DNA of 64,000 nt from Flammeovirga pectinis (lineage in GTDB: Bacteria > Bacteroidota > Bacteroidia > Cytophagales > Flammeovirgaceae). The stretch covers positions 3,348,001 through 3,412,000 of the forward strand of contig NZ_CP034562.1 in assembly GCF_003970675.1 (NCBI RefSeq), given 5' to 3'. The notes under the pieces are model-generated. The model saw only the letters and a list, made by a program, of their open reading frames with translations. It did no database searches and was not told where the DNA came from. The position numbers were made by a program, and so were the translations under genes. This document shows positions 46,463-55,657 of this stretch, in pieces (position 1 is the first letter of the stretch; each line of letters starts with the position of its first letter).

Positions 46463-47771
46463 GAGAATAAATAACATCATACTTACTTGCCTTTCAATTG
46501 TAGCTTTTGCAACATCAGCTTCAGCACAACAAGGCAACGCTCCTTTTTCAGCATTAGGAGTAGGAACTCCTGTCGACCCTGTATCTGTTAGAAATAAAGG
46601 TATGGGTTATACGGGTGTTGGTTTAGCAAGTTATGGACATTCTAACTTGCTAAATCCTGCAACAATGACGTATAACAACTTAACATTGTTTGAGATTGGT
46701 ATGTATACCGAACAAAGAACATTGGTTGCTGAAAATCAAACGCAGGAAGATTATGGTGGAGGTCTTAGTTATTTAACTTTTGCTTTCCCTGTCAGTCAGA
46801 AATGGACAATGGGTTTTGGTTTTAAGCCAATTACTGTTGTTAATTATAAATTTGCTCAAACGGATACAGTAAGTATTCCTGTAAATGGTCAAATGACTCC
46901 TGCTAAGTACTACGGTGTAGAAAACGAAGGATCAGGAGGTATAAACCAAGTATATTTTTCTAACGCATTCAGAGTAACAAAAGGTTTATCTGTTGGTTTA
47001 GAATTAGGATATAACATTGGTATTATTGAAAGAGTAGCAAAAACACAACTTCTTGATGGATCAAGTGATTTTAGATCAGCAAGAGGTATTCGTTTAAACT
47101 ATAGAGGTTTTACATATAAACCAGGTATCTACTACTCACAACACTTTGGTGCTAAAGAGAAAGGTAGTCGTTTAAACTTTGGTGCTACCTACCAATTCGA
47201 ACAACAAATTGGTGTTAAACGTTTAGAAGATATTCAAACTAGATCTACAACAGATCTAATTTTAAATAGAGATACAATAATGCTTGATCAATCTCAATAT
47301 GCTACAATGCCTTCTGAATTAGCAGTAGGTATTAGCTATGAGTTGGTTGGTAAGCTTGCAATTGCAGTAGACTTTAAACAACAAAAATGGTCTGATTTTG
47401 TAGACTATGATGGTGTTCCTACCGATGCAAATGGAGATAAAGTTCTAGCAGATTCTTATAAAATCGGTATTGGATTTGAATACACTCCCGATTACCTTTC
47501 TGCTTCAAGCTATATGAAAAGAATTACATGGCGTGGAGGTTTTTCTTATGGAGAAACACCTTACATTGCTTATGAACAACGAATTAAAGAGTACGTAGTG
47601 ACCGGAGGCATTGAATTCCCTATGGGTTTCTCTTCATTGTCCGTGTCTGGAGAATATGGGTGGTTAAGTTCACCTATCCAAACAGTTACTTCATTTGAAG
47701 AACGTCACTATCAATTAAATATAGGTGTAACAATTAACGACCGCTGGTTCGTAAGGCGTCGAATCAACTAA
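46455..47771 (+). CDS. Outer-membrane beta-barrel protein, FadL-like
   Basis: A 438-residue protein with signal peptide (1-24, ending SASAQ). The N-terminal region (GNAPFSALGVGTPVDPVSVR, then GMGYTGVGLASYGHSNLLNP) is characteristic of FadL-like transporters of Bacteroidota, which carry hydrophobic molecules across the outer membrane. The last residues RWFVRRRIN are not the usual aromatic barrel end. Overlaps coaX by 8 bases and is followed 17 bases later by a TPR-like gene, so the three probably form one operon. Confidence 0.85.
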   Translation: MYKRINNIILTCLSIVAFATSASAQQGNAPFSALGVGTPVDPVSVRNKGMGYTGVGLASYGHSNLLNPATMTYNNLTLFEIGMYTEQRTLVAENQTQEDYGGGLSYLTFAFPVSQKWTMGFGFKPITVVNYKFAQTDTVSIPVNGQMTPAKYYGVENEGSGGINQVYFSNAFRVTKGLSVGLELGYNIGIIERVAKTQLLDGSSDFRSARGIRLNYRGFTYKPGIYYSQHFGAKEKGSRLNFGATYQFEQQIGVKRLEDIQTRSTTDLILNRDTIMLDQSQYATMPSELAVGISYELVGKLAIAVDFKQQKWSDFVDYDGVPTDANGDKVLADSYKIGIGFEYTPDYLSASSYMKRITWRGGFSYGETPYIAYEQRIKEYVVTGGIEFPMGFSSLSVSGEYGWLSSPIQTVTSFEERHYQLNIGVTINDRWFVRRRIN

Positions 47772-47788
47772 TCAATCGAATTTCAAAC

Positions 47789-49444
47789 ATGAATAGGTTA
47801 GCAACTTTTCTATTAGGGTTTTTGCTTATTGCAAACTTTGCACAAGCACAAGAAGAAGGTGCAGCAGCACCTGATAACGGTTTAACAGAACAAAAAGCAG
47901 CAGACGGAAGCGTTAAAAAAGGCTGTGATGCAAGAGGATATTGCTGGGGAGAGAGTGTAGAAGAGACTAAGTCTAAATACACATTTTTCTCTGATAATAT
48001 GAAAGCAAAGAACTATAGTCAAGAAACTATTGATGCTTTCAATTATTTATATACAAATACTCCATATATACACAAAAACTTGTATATATATGGTCTAAAA
48101 TTATATAAAGCTCTATTGTCAGCTGAGTCAAAGAAAAAAGACGCTGCTGATAAAGATCTTATTGTAAAGTATGAAGACATGGTTCTTAAACTTTACGATG
48201 AAAGAGGTCAATATTTTGGTCAAGCTGAAAAATGGGAATCTACAAAAGGTAAATACCTTTACAGATATGTAAAAGATCGTCCTGATTTTGATGAAAGACT
48301 TCCTGAATACTATACTTTTTACAGAGGTATTGCTGACAGAGACGGTGTAAAAACTGATGATTCTAACATGTCTGCATATGTTGCAATCGTAGCTAAATTA
48401 CATATCTCATACAAAAAAGCAGTTCAAGGATTCAATAAAGATCCTAAAACAAAAGCACAAAAAACTGTTATCTTAACTGCTAATTCAGTAATTGAGAATA
48501 AAGACGGTAAATATACAGATGCTCAAATTAAAGAGTATTCTGCTAAGAAAGCTGCTGCGGAAAAAGAAATTGAAAATCTTTCTACTGCTTTTGAAACAAA
48601 TGATGCTAATTTCAAAAAATACAAATCTTACAATGAAGATTGGTTAATGGATGAGTATGATTTTGTATCTGACATTGCTGGTAAAAATATCGAAATTGCA
48701 GAAGCTGCTAAAAAAGCTAATGATGTTAAGTCTTGGAATCGTATCCAAACAATGGCCGATAAATACATTATGGGTATGTTAGATATTGATTGTGATTTCA
48801 TCAATAATAAATTAGGTGCTAAGTTTAAAGCTGACCCTACAGACATTGCAACTGCAAAGAAAATTGTAGGTTATTCTATCCGTAAAAAATGTATGGATGG
48901 TCCTTACTTTATTCAAGCTGCAGAAGTTGTATTTACAGCTGAACCTACACCTGCATATGCAAACTTAATCTCTGGTCAATACATTAAGAAAAATGATACT
49001 GACAAAGCTATTGAGTGGAAAGAAAAAGCAATCGAGTTATATTCTGAAGATCCTACTAAACAAGCAGAGACTTCAATTGACCTTGCTAAATTGTATAATA
49101 AAAAAGGTTTAAAATCTCAAGCTCGTTCTCAAGCTTACAAAGCAATTGAATTCGATAGTGAGATATCTAAAGAAGCTTACACATTTATTGGAGACCTTTA
49201 CATGGGTTCTTACAAACAATGTTTTGAATCTTCTGAAGATAACGTACAAGAAAGAGGTTGTTATTTAGCTGCATACGATATGTATAAAAAAGCTGGTAAC
49301 TCTTCTAAAATGGCTTCTGCTCAAAAGCAGTTCCCTTCTAAGTCAGATATATTTACTTTAGCTGCTAAAGGTTATGGTGAAGGTAAATCTATTAAAGTTG
49401 GATGTTGGATTGGTGGTTCTACTACTTTACGTGTCCGTCCATAA
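47789..49444 (+). CDS. Exported TPR-like protein
   Basis: A 551-residue protein with signal peptide (1-21, ending FAQAQ). A Cys pair follows (KKGCDARGYCWGES), then helical repeats across the protein, clearest near residues 380-470 (AYANLISGQYIKKNDTDKAI, AETSIDLAKLYNKKGLKSQA). Lys-rich throughout. It follows the FadL-like gene by 17 bases, so a joint envelope role is likely, but the molecular function is unknown. A terminator closes the operon. Confidence 0.8.
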   Translation: MNRLATFLLGFLLIANFAQAQEEGAAAPDNGLTEQKAADGSVKKGCDARGYCWGESVEETKSKYTFFSDNMKAKNYSQETIDAFNYLYTNTPYIHKNLYIYGLKLYKALLSAESKKKDAADKDLIVKYEDMVLKLYDERGQYFGQAEKWESTKGKYLYRYVKDRPDFDERLPEYYTFYRGIADRDGVKTDDSNMSAYVAIVAKLHISYKKAVQGFNKDPKTKAQKTVILTANSVIENKDGKYTDAQIKEYSAKKAAAEKEIENLSTAFETNDANFKKYKSYNEDWLMDEYDFVSDIAGKNIEIAEAAKKANDVKSWNRIQTMADKYIMGMLDIDCDFINNKLGAKFKADPTDIATAKKIVGYSIRKKCMDGPYFIQAAEVVFTAEPTPAYANLISGQYIKKNDTDKAIEWKEKAIELYSEDPTKQAETSIDLAKLYNKKGLKSQARSQAYKAIEFDSEISKEAYTFIGDLYMGSYKQCFESSEDNVQERGCYLAAYDMYKKAGNSSKMASAQKQFPSKSDIFTLAAKGYGEGKSIKVGCWIGGSTTLRVRP

Positions 49445-49468
49445 TTGACAAAAAAAATCATTATTTTT

Positions 49469-49502
49469 AAACCTCATACATTTAATTGTATGAGGTTTTT
49501 TT
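49469..49502 (+). terminator. Terminator of the coaX-OMP-TPR operon
   Basis: A 12-bp perfect stem AAACCTCATACA/TGTATGAGGTTT with six-base loop and T run, 25 bases after the TPR gene stop. Confidence 0.93.
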
Positions 49503-49521
49503 ACGTTTAAACTTTCTTATC

Positions 49522-50652
49522 ATGTATAAATTAGTTCTAATTGCATTAATATTATCTTTTACTTCTTGTGTAAAACAGAGTAACAACGTTAATGTCACTT
49601 TAAATATCATTTTAAATAAACCTGTTGACAAACAAATTTACATTTCAGGAAATCAAGCATTCCTTGGAAATTGGTCACCACAAAGTATATCATTAAAAAA
49701 AATAGACTCATTACATTGGACCTTTACAAGTGAAGTACCTAAAAACACACTACTAGAATATAAATTCACTTTAGGTGATTGGAAATTTCAAGCTGCGGAT
49801 ATACATGGTGTGCCTCTTGAAAACAGTGAAACCTTATGCTCAGAAAGTGATACTTCTATTACGATAAGTATTGAAAATTGGACTTCAGGTGATCAACCAA
49901 AATATCAAGGACAAATAACTGGAAAGGTCGAATACATTAATAATTTTCATGTTGATGGTTTGATAGATAGAAATATTATTATCTGGCTTCCTCCATCATA
50001 TTCAAAAGATCAAAATAAAAGGTACCCTGTTTTATATATGCATGATGGACAAAATACTATTGATCCTAAAACAAGTTCTTTTGGGGTTGATTGGCAAGTT
50101 GATGAAACAGTAACACAACTTATTGATAAAAATAAGTTACAAGAGATTATAATTGTTGCTTCTTATTGTACTGAGAACAGGAATGATGATTACGGAGATA
50201 CTGAAATAGGTAAATTATATCGTAAATCTCTCGCTATTGATTTAAAAAACAGAATCGACACAAAGTATAGAACTAAATCCCAGAAACAATACACAGCTAT
50301 TGCAGGCTCTTCTATGGGTGGATTAGTAAGTTTTATGTCGGCTTGGGAATACCCAAATGTATACAAAGGTGCTATTTGTATGTCTCCTGCATTCAAATAT
50401 GAAGATTTTGATTATATCAACTCTATTAAATCAGATAAGAAAAAAGAACTTTTGCTATATATTGATAATGGAGGTAAAGGAGTTGATGTTATCCTTCAAC
50501 CTGGCGTAGAGAAAATGGAGAAAGAACTACTCAAAAAAGGATATAAATTAAATGATGATTTATATGTAGTCTATGATAAAAAAGCAAAGCATTCTGAAGG
50601 TGATTGGGCATTAAGGTTCCCTTATGCTATTCAATTATTTTTCCAGAAATAA
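49522..50652 (+). CDS. Lipoprotein esterase (alpha/beta hydrolase) with N-terminal starch-binding-like module
   Basis: A 376-residue protein from the ATG at 49522; the longer frame from 49486 would begin inside the upstream terminator. A lipobox (SFTSC, Cys16) implies lipid anchoring. Residues 20-125 form a CBM20-like module (YISGNQAFLGNWSPQSI, then EYKFTLGDWKFQAAD). Residues 140-376 form an esterase-D type hydrolase: nucleophile Ser in AIAGSSMGGLVSF, a late His in KKAKHSEGDWALRF, and the opening YMHDGQN. It may deacylate a polysaccharide or oligosaccharide at the cell surface. The N-terminal module is related to those of the regulator at 10465. Confidence 0.88.
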   Translation: MYKLVLIALILSFTSCVKQSNNVNVTLNIILNKPVDKQIYISGNQAFLGNWSPQSISLKKIDSLHWTFTSEVPKNTLLEYKFTLGDWKFQAADIHGVPLENSETLCSESDTSITISIENWTSGDQPKYQGQITGKVEYINNFHVDGLIDRNIIIWLPPSYSKDQNKRYPVLYMHDGQNTIDPKTSSFGVDWQVDETVTQLIDKNKLQEIIIVASYCTENRNDDYGDTEIGKLYRKSLAIDLKNRIDTKYRTKSQKQYTAIAGSSMGGLVSFMSAWEYPNVYKGAICMSPAFKYEDFDYINSIKSDKKKELLLYIDNGGKGVDVILQPGVEKMEKELLKKGYKLNDDLYVVYDKKAKHSEGDWALRFPYAIQLFFQK

Positions 50653-50673
50653 CTAACAAATCATCTTAGAAAT

Positions 50674-50712
50674 AAAAAATCAGGTATATAATAATTTATG
50701 CCTGATTTTTTT
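50674..50712 (+). terminator. Terminator after the esterase gene
   Basis: Stem AAAAAATCAGG/CCTGATTTTTT with a 16-base AT-rich loop and T run. Confidence 0.75.
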
Positions 50713-50763
50713 GACTATTTATACTATTAAAATGTCTTCATTATACACCAATTAAAACTACCA

Positions 50764-51342
50764 ATGAAGATTATACTAACATTACTCGCAGGTTTGACTT
50801 GTGTAAATTGCTTTAGTCAAGAAAAATCAAGCTTCTTGAAGAAAATTTCAACTTCAATCAGTTACACTACTGAAATTGGTCTCCAATGGAAAGTTAATGA
50901 TAATCATAAAAGCCAACAACAAATAGTAGACGAAGGAGAAGTCCGTCATAGTTATTTATCTACTGGAATAGACCTACAACTTAATTACTGTATTGATAAT
51001 GCCGCGTTACTAGGTATTGGTTGGCAATATCAATCTTCGTCAGAATTTTCTAATAAAATGCATACTGTTTACGCTCATTTTAGAACTGGAGATGATTTTG
51101 ACACTCGCTTTTCCAAATTTATAGAAGCTGATCTAGGAGGAAGTTTAATCAATACCTCTTTTGACGGTATTATGTATAGAATTGTTGTTGGAATTGACTT
51201 TTGTCAATTTAAATGGATAGGGATGACTCCTTCTGCAAGTATTTATTTAGGACAAAGGTGGATGGCTGATTTTTCAACTACACCTGATGCAGGAGGACTC
51301 TACAATTTGGTTGGAATAAATATAGGGATTAAAATCAATTGA
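50764..51342 (+). CDS. Small outer-membrane beta-barrel-like protein
   Basis: A 192-residue protein with signal peptide (1-19, ending NCFSQ) and alternating strands (ISYTTEIGLQWKVND, SIYLGQRWMAD, GINIGIKIN), consistent with an eight-stranded barrel. I recognise no named family. It is a single gene that converges on actF through a shared terminator. Confidence 0.7.
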   Translation: MKIILTLLAGLTCVNCFSQEKSSFLKKISTSISYTTEIGLQWKVNDNHKSQQQIVDEGEVRHSYLSTGIDLQLNYCIDNAALLGIGWQYQSSSEFSNKMHTVYAHFRTGDDFDTRFSKFIEADLGGSLINTSFDGIMYRIVVGIDFCQFKWIGMTPSASIYLGQRWMADFSTTPDAGGLYNLVGINIGIKIN

Positions 51343-51363
51343 GCATTTAAAAACATAAATCAC

Positions 51364-51400
51364 AAAAAAACCTCATATCAACTAAGATATGAGGTTTTAT
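51364..51400. terminator. Bidirectional terminator shared by the barrel gene and the act operon
   Basis: A 13-bp stem AAAACCTCATATC/GATATGAGGTTTT between convergent genes, with an A run on one side and TTTTATATTTTA on the other. Confidence 0.88.
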
Positions 51401-51421
51401 ATTTTATCTAATTCTCACCTG

Positions 51422-52756
51422 TTAAGTATGGTGATGAATTGACTCTTCTATCATTGGGTGATTCTTAGGAATCAAGCCACCTTTACTTAAACCTGTAAAG
51501 AACAAGTATAAGAAGATTGACAAGAAAACCATACCCGAACCAATCTCTGTTAAACCAAATCCACCATTTTCTTTTAAAGATCCTGGAATGATCAATAAAC
51601 AGAATTCCATGAAGTGACCGAAAATAACAATACCTGCAACCATTTTCATTAAAATAGTCTTACGTTTTGCATCTCTTGTCATCAACACAAAGAATGGGAA
51701 GATGAAATTTGTAATTAAGATTGTGAAGAATAGTGGTGCATAAGTTGCACTTCTCAAACGATCTATAAAATAGATTGTTTCTTCTGGAATATTCGCATAG
51801 TAAATCAATAAGAATTGAGAGAACCATAAGTATGCCCAGAAAATTGAGAATCCAAATAAGAACTTACCTAAATCATGTAAATGGTTTTCATTCACAAGTT
51901 TTAAATAACCCATATCTTGAAGGATCACTACAAACAATGACATAAATGCCACTGCAGATACTAACCAACCCGCAAGTAAGTACCAACCAAATAAAGTTGA
52001 GTACCAGTGCGTATCAATTGACATAACCCAATCCCAAGAAGTGATTGATTCAGAAATACCAAAGAAAATTAAGAAAGCAACACTCATTCGTTGTGCTTTT
52101 CTAAAGTATTTAGTAGATCCATCACCATTATCTTCTTCTTTAGTGATTTTATTTAATGCCCAGCCGAACAATGTCCAAACTGTAACAAAAAGTATCATTC
52201 TAAATAAGAAAAAAGGAGTATTTAAGAAATCTGTCTTTCCTGCAATGATTGAATCATAATTAGGAGAAGCAGGATCTGCAATACCTTCGTGAGTCCAGTG
52301 GAAAATTGTATGACCACCTACTAAGAAAGTAAGTAATAAAACAATACCACCAACTGGGATAAACTGACGGAAGTTTAACATTACTCTGTTGATCAATACT
52401 GGCCAACCTGCGTTCGCTACGAATTGAAGAGCAAAGAAGAAAAATCCTAATAAAGCGATACCCGTAAAGAATACGCCGTTTACCCAAACATCAACAATGA
52501 TACGATCATACCAATGGAATTCGGCATGATGACCATGTTCACCACCTTCATGTACTGCTGTTGCAGAAGCAACTTCAGTAGCATGTTCTACTGCTGCATG
52601 ATGGTCTTCGTGACCACCACCCATCATTAAGAAGATCGCACCCAACACAAACAACACCAATCCGATGCCGCCGATGAGCGTCACGTTCTTCTTCAATTTA
52701 CCATCAAAAGTAAACTGCTCTTGAACATTATTTAGATCTACATCTACGTGCGCCAT
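51422..52756 (-). CDS. actF: Alternative complex III subunit ActF (quinol:cytochrome c oxidoreductase membrane subunit)
   Basis: A 444-residue polytopic membrane protein with about ten helices, last gene of the act operon. ActF resembles the NrfD/PsrC-like ActC and completes the membrane core that oxidises menaquinol. A histidine-rich loop (GGGHEDHHAAVEHATEV ... EGGEHGHHAEFHW) follows the first helix, and the C-terminus is also His-rich (EESIHHHT). No cytochrome oxidase gene follows; a terminator closes the operon. Confidence 0.93.
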   Translation of the reverse strand: MAHVDVDLNNVQEQFTFDGKLKKNVTLIGGIGLVLFVLGAIFLMMGGGHEDHHAAVEHATEVASATAVHEGGEHGHHAEFHWYDRIIVDVWVNGVFFTGIALLGFFFFALQFVANAGWPVLINRVMLNFRQFIPVGGIVLLLTFLVGGHTIFHWTHEGIADPASPNYDSIIAGKTDFLNTPFFLFRMILFVTVWTLFGWALNKITKEEDNGDGSTKYFRKAQRMSVAFLIFFGISESITSWDWVMSIDTHWYSTLFGWYLLAGWLVSAVAFMSLFVVILQDMGYLKLVNENHLHDLGKFLFGFSIFWAYLWFSQFLLIYYANIPEETIYFIDRLRSATYAPLFFTILITNFIFPFFVLMTRDAKRKTILMKMVAGIVIFGHFMEFCLLIIPGSLKENGGFGLTEIGSGMVFLSIFLYLFFTGLSKGGLIPKNHPMIEESIHHHT

Positions 52757-52794
52757 ATCTCTATTATTAAAATAGTTAAGATCGTTGGGACGAT

Positions 52795-53490
52795 CTAGTT
52801 ACCTTGAAGTTTTCTAACATATTTCACGACAGCCCAACGCTCTTGAGGGTTTAACTGAGACTTGTGTGACCACATACGTCCTTTTCCGTGAGTAATTACA
52901 AAGAAAATATGTCCGTCGGTTGCTTTCTTGATAGACTTACCTTTCAAGTTAGCTACACCACCATACACTTTTCCTACCTTACCTTTACCATCTCCTGCTT
53001 CACCATGACATGGTTGACAGTAGGCAGTAAATAGGTGCTTACCTTGAGCTACCACTTCTGGAGTTGCCTCCATTGGATTTTTCAAGTTTTCTGCTGCCCA
53101 CTCTCCCTGATCTTTTGTTACATCCATGTAATAAAGAATAGGTTGATTTGGCTTAGCAGCTGCATCACCAGTAACCGCACTAAAGTTTTGACGCTTTACA
53201 GTACCTGCTACAGGATCTTTTACGTTGATTACTCTTTTCTCACCTTCTGAGAAGTAATCATTATAAGGGTTTGAGTTAATGAAATCTGGATAATACGATT
53301 GCTCCAATACTCCACCACTAATACCTTCATACGTGAATTGAGAAAGCGGCTCATAAGGTACAGAGTGATACATTTGAGGTGCATATTCAAGGCCTGTAAA
53401 GTTACCGTCTCCTTGAATCTTACAACCCGTCATTGCTAACGCTGCTGCTCCTATTGCTATCGCTTTCATTACAACTTTATTTCGTCGCAT
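52795..53490 (-). CDS. actE: Alternative complex III monoheme cytochrome c subunit ActE
   Basis: A 231-residue lipoprotein (lipobox LAMTGC near residue 22) with one CxxCH heme site in AYCQPCHGEAGDGKG and a C-terminal Met region (THGKGRMWSHKSQL). In the complex it is the exit point for electrons from ActA to a soluble cytochrome or oxidase. Thirty bases from actD and 38 from actF, in the same operon. Confidence 0.94.
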   Translation of the reverse strand: MRRNKVVMKAIAIGAAALAMTGCKIQGDGNFTGLEYAPQMYHSVPYEPLSQFTYEGISGGVLEQSYYPDFINSNPYNDYFSEGEKRVINVKDPVAGTVKRQNFSAVTGDAAAKPNQPILYYMDVTKDQGEWAAENLKNPMEATPEVVAQGKHLFTAYCQPCHGEAGDGKGKVGKVYGGVANLKGKSIKKATDGHIFFVITHGKGRMWSHKSQLNPQERWAVVKYVRKLQGN

Positions 53491-53520
53491 GTTGCGTAAT
53501 TTTTTATCGTGATAAGATGA

Positions 53521-54135
53521 TTACCCTTTAATCTCTCTAGCAGAATCTGTAACTCCTTTAGTAAATAAGTCACTTACATAATCCATGAAAGAAGCTTTCT
53601 TCTCTCTTTCTGTAAAGCTCTTATTATTTACTTCTTCAGCACCAAACTCTGATAACAAAGCTTTAATCTCTTCTTCAGATAATTTATTATTAGCAATATC
53701 AATTGCCATAATATGCTTATCGTCTGATTGGCGGCGATCAAAAATTTGAGGAACCTTGTGAGGTTTCAAATCTTGTGATACAAAGAATGAACCTGCCATA
53801 CCAAATGCAGAGAATAAAACGGTTAATTCGAAAGTAATTGGCACAAAATCAGGAATTGCGATAAACCCTTTACCACCAATAATCATAGGCCATTCAAAGC
53901 CCATAATCCATGATTGTAACAAGATTGCACACGTTGTTCCTAAAGCACCAAATCCGAAAGCTGCTCTTGGCATCCAAGAACGCTTATATCCTAAAGCATC
54001 TTCTAAAAAGTGAACTGGATACGGATTAAATACCTCATAGATATTTACACCTTTCTTTCTTAATGCTTTAACAGCTTTAAGAAGGATATCATGATCACCG
54101 AAAACGCCTACTAAATAATTTGTGTTTTTTTCCAT
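53521..54135 (-). CDS. actD: Alternative complex III subunit ActD (DUF3341)
   Basis: A 204-residue subunit with an N-terminal cytosolic domain (VGVFGDHDILLKAVKALRKK, VFNPYPVHFLEDALG) and two membrane helices (AAFGFGALGTTCAILLQSW and FELTVLFSAFGMAGSF), the DUF3341 layout. It is a structural subunit of the menaquinol oxidoreductase. Fourteen bases after actC. Confidence 0.93.
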   Translation of the reverse strand: MEKNTNYLVGVFGDHDILLKAVKALRKKGVNIYEVFNPYPVHFLEDALGYKRSWMPRAAFGFGALGTTCAILLQSWIMGFEWPMIIGGKGFIAIPDFVPITFELTVLFSAFGMAGSFFVSQDLKPHKVPQIFDRRQSDDKHIMAIDIANNKLSEEEIKALLSEFGAEEVNNKSFTEREKKASFMDYVSDLFTKGVTDSAREIKG

Positions 54136-54149
54136 CTCTAAATTAGTTT

Positions 54150-55577
54150 CTAAAGATCAACTGGAACTTTATCAGCTTCTGGTACTACATCGTTAGAAAT
54201 AGTACGACGCGATTGGTACACTTTTGAATCAGAATCTTTCAATACTGCTTTTACTTCTGCCATGTTAATAACAGGGAAGTACTTAGCAAATGCTAAGAAT
54301 AGCGTAAAGAATAATCCAAAAGTAAATACGTAACACATTACATCATAAATTGTAGGGTTAAAGTACAACCAAGATGATGGAAGGTAATCACGGTGAAGAG
54401 AAGTTACGATAATTACGAAACGTTCAAACCACATACCAATATTTACTACAATCGAGATAAAGAAAATAAATGGAATACTTGTTCTCAATTTCTTGAAGTA
54501 GAATACCTGTGGTGAAATTACGTTACAAGCCATCATAGACCAATATGCCCACCAATACTGGCCAGTCATACGGTTAACGAAAGCGTATTGCTCATATTCA
54601 ACACCTGAATACCATGCGATCACGAATTCTGTAATATATGCTATACCTACAATAGAACCAGTAATTGTTACTACTAATGCCATCATTTCGATGTGTTCCA
54701 TTGTAATGTAATCTTCCAATTTATACAACTTACGTGTTACTAACATTAATGTTAATACCATTGCAAATCCAGAGAAAATCGCACCCGCTACGAAGTATGG
54801 AGGGAAGATCGTTGTATGCCATCCAGGAATTACTGAAGTTGCAAAGTCCATCGATACAATTGTATGTACTGAAAGTACTAAAGGTGTCGACAAACCTGCC
54901 AAAATCAATGATACTGATTCATAATGCATCCATGTTTTTGCAGAACCGTTGAAACCCATAGAAAGAGCTCCGTAGATAAAACGAGGAATCGGCTTAATAG
55001 CACGATCACGAATTGTTGCAAAATCAGGAATTAAACCAATAAACCAGAATACCAACGATACTGAGAAGTATGTTGAGATGGCAAATACATCCCATAATAA
55101 TGGGGAGTTAAAGTTCACCCAAAGTGAACCATATGTGTTTGGTAATGGTAAAGCCCAAATACCACCAATCCAAGGACGACCCATGTGTACTACTGGCCAT
55201 ATTGCTGCACAAATTACAGCAAAAATAGTCATTGCTTCTGCCGCACGGTTAATGGATGTTCTCCATTTCTGACGGAAAAGCAATAGTACAGCAGAAATCA
55301 AAGTACCAGCATGACCGATACCTACCCACCATACGAAGTTGGTAATATCCCATGCCCATTGAACAGTCTTATTAAGACCCCAACGACCAATACCAGACCA
55401 AAGAAGATCTGCTAAGAATACGCCACCTGCAAGGAGAAGTACGAGTGAAACCGCCATCCCTGCAAACCAACCCATTGAAGGATTGCCTTCTACAGGTCGA
55501 CAGACATCTTCTGTTATGTCCTTGTACGTTTTGCCACCGGTTACCAGTGGCTCACGAACTTTCGATACTATCTGCAT
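54150..55577 (-). CDS. actC: Alternative complex III subunit ActC (NrfD/PsrC-like quinol-oxidising membrane protein)
   Basis: A 475-residue membrane protein with about ten helices, of the NrfD/polysulfide-reductase family. Conserved features include WVGIGHAGTLISAVLLLFRQ, with the His near the quinone site, and AICAAIWPVVHMGRPW. It oxidises menaquinol and passes electrons to ActB. The length is typical. Confidence 0.95.
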   Translation of the reverse strand: MQIVSKVREPLVTGGKTYKDITEDVCRPVEGNPSMGWFAGMAVSLVLLLAGGVFLADLLWSGIGRWGLNKTVQWAWDITNFVWWVGIGHAGTLISAVLLLFRQKWRTSINRAAEAMTIFAVICAAIWPVVHMGRPWIGGIWALPLPNTYGSLWVNFNSPLLWDVFAISTYFSVSLVFWFIGLIPDFATIRDRAIKPIPRFIYGALSMGFNGSAKTWMHYESVSLILAGLSTPLVLSVHTIVSMDFATSVIPGWHTTIFPPYFVAGAIFSGFAMVLTLMLVTRKLYKLEDYITMEHIEMMALVVTITGSIVGIAYITEFVIAWYSGVEYEQYAFVNRMTGQYWWAYWSMMACNVISPQVFYFKKLRTSIPFIFFISIVVNIGMWFERFVIIVTSLHRDYLPSSWLYFNPTIYDVMCYVFTFGLFFTLFLAFAKYFPVINMAEVKAVLKDSDSKVYQSRRTISNDVVPEADKVPVDL

Positions 55578-55657
55578 TTTATCTTATGTAGAGTATGAAT
55601 AACTTAAACTTTAAAATCGGATACCTTACGATAATATTACCTAAAGGCATCCTTTAA

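Noticed and set aside
49486-49521. Start of the esterase at 49486
   Set aside because: It lies in the upstream terminator stem; the lipoprotein signal begins at 49522.
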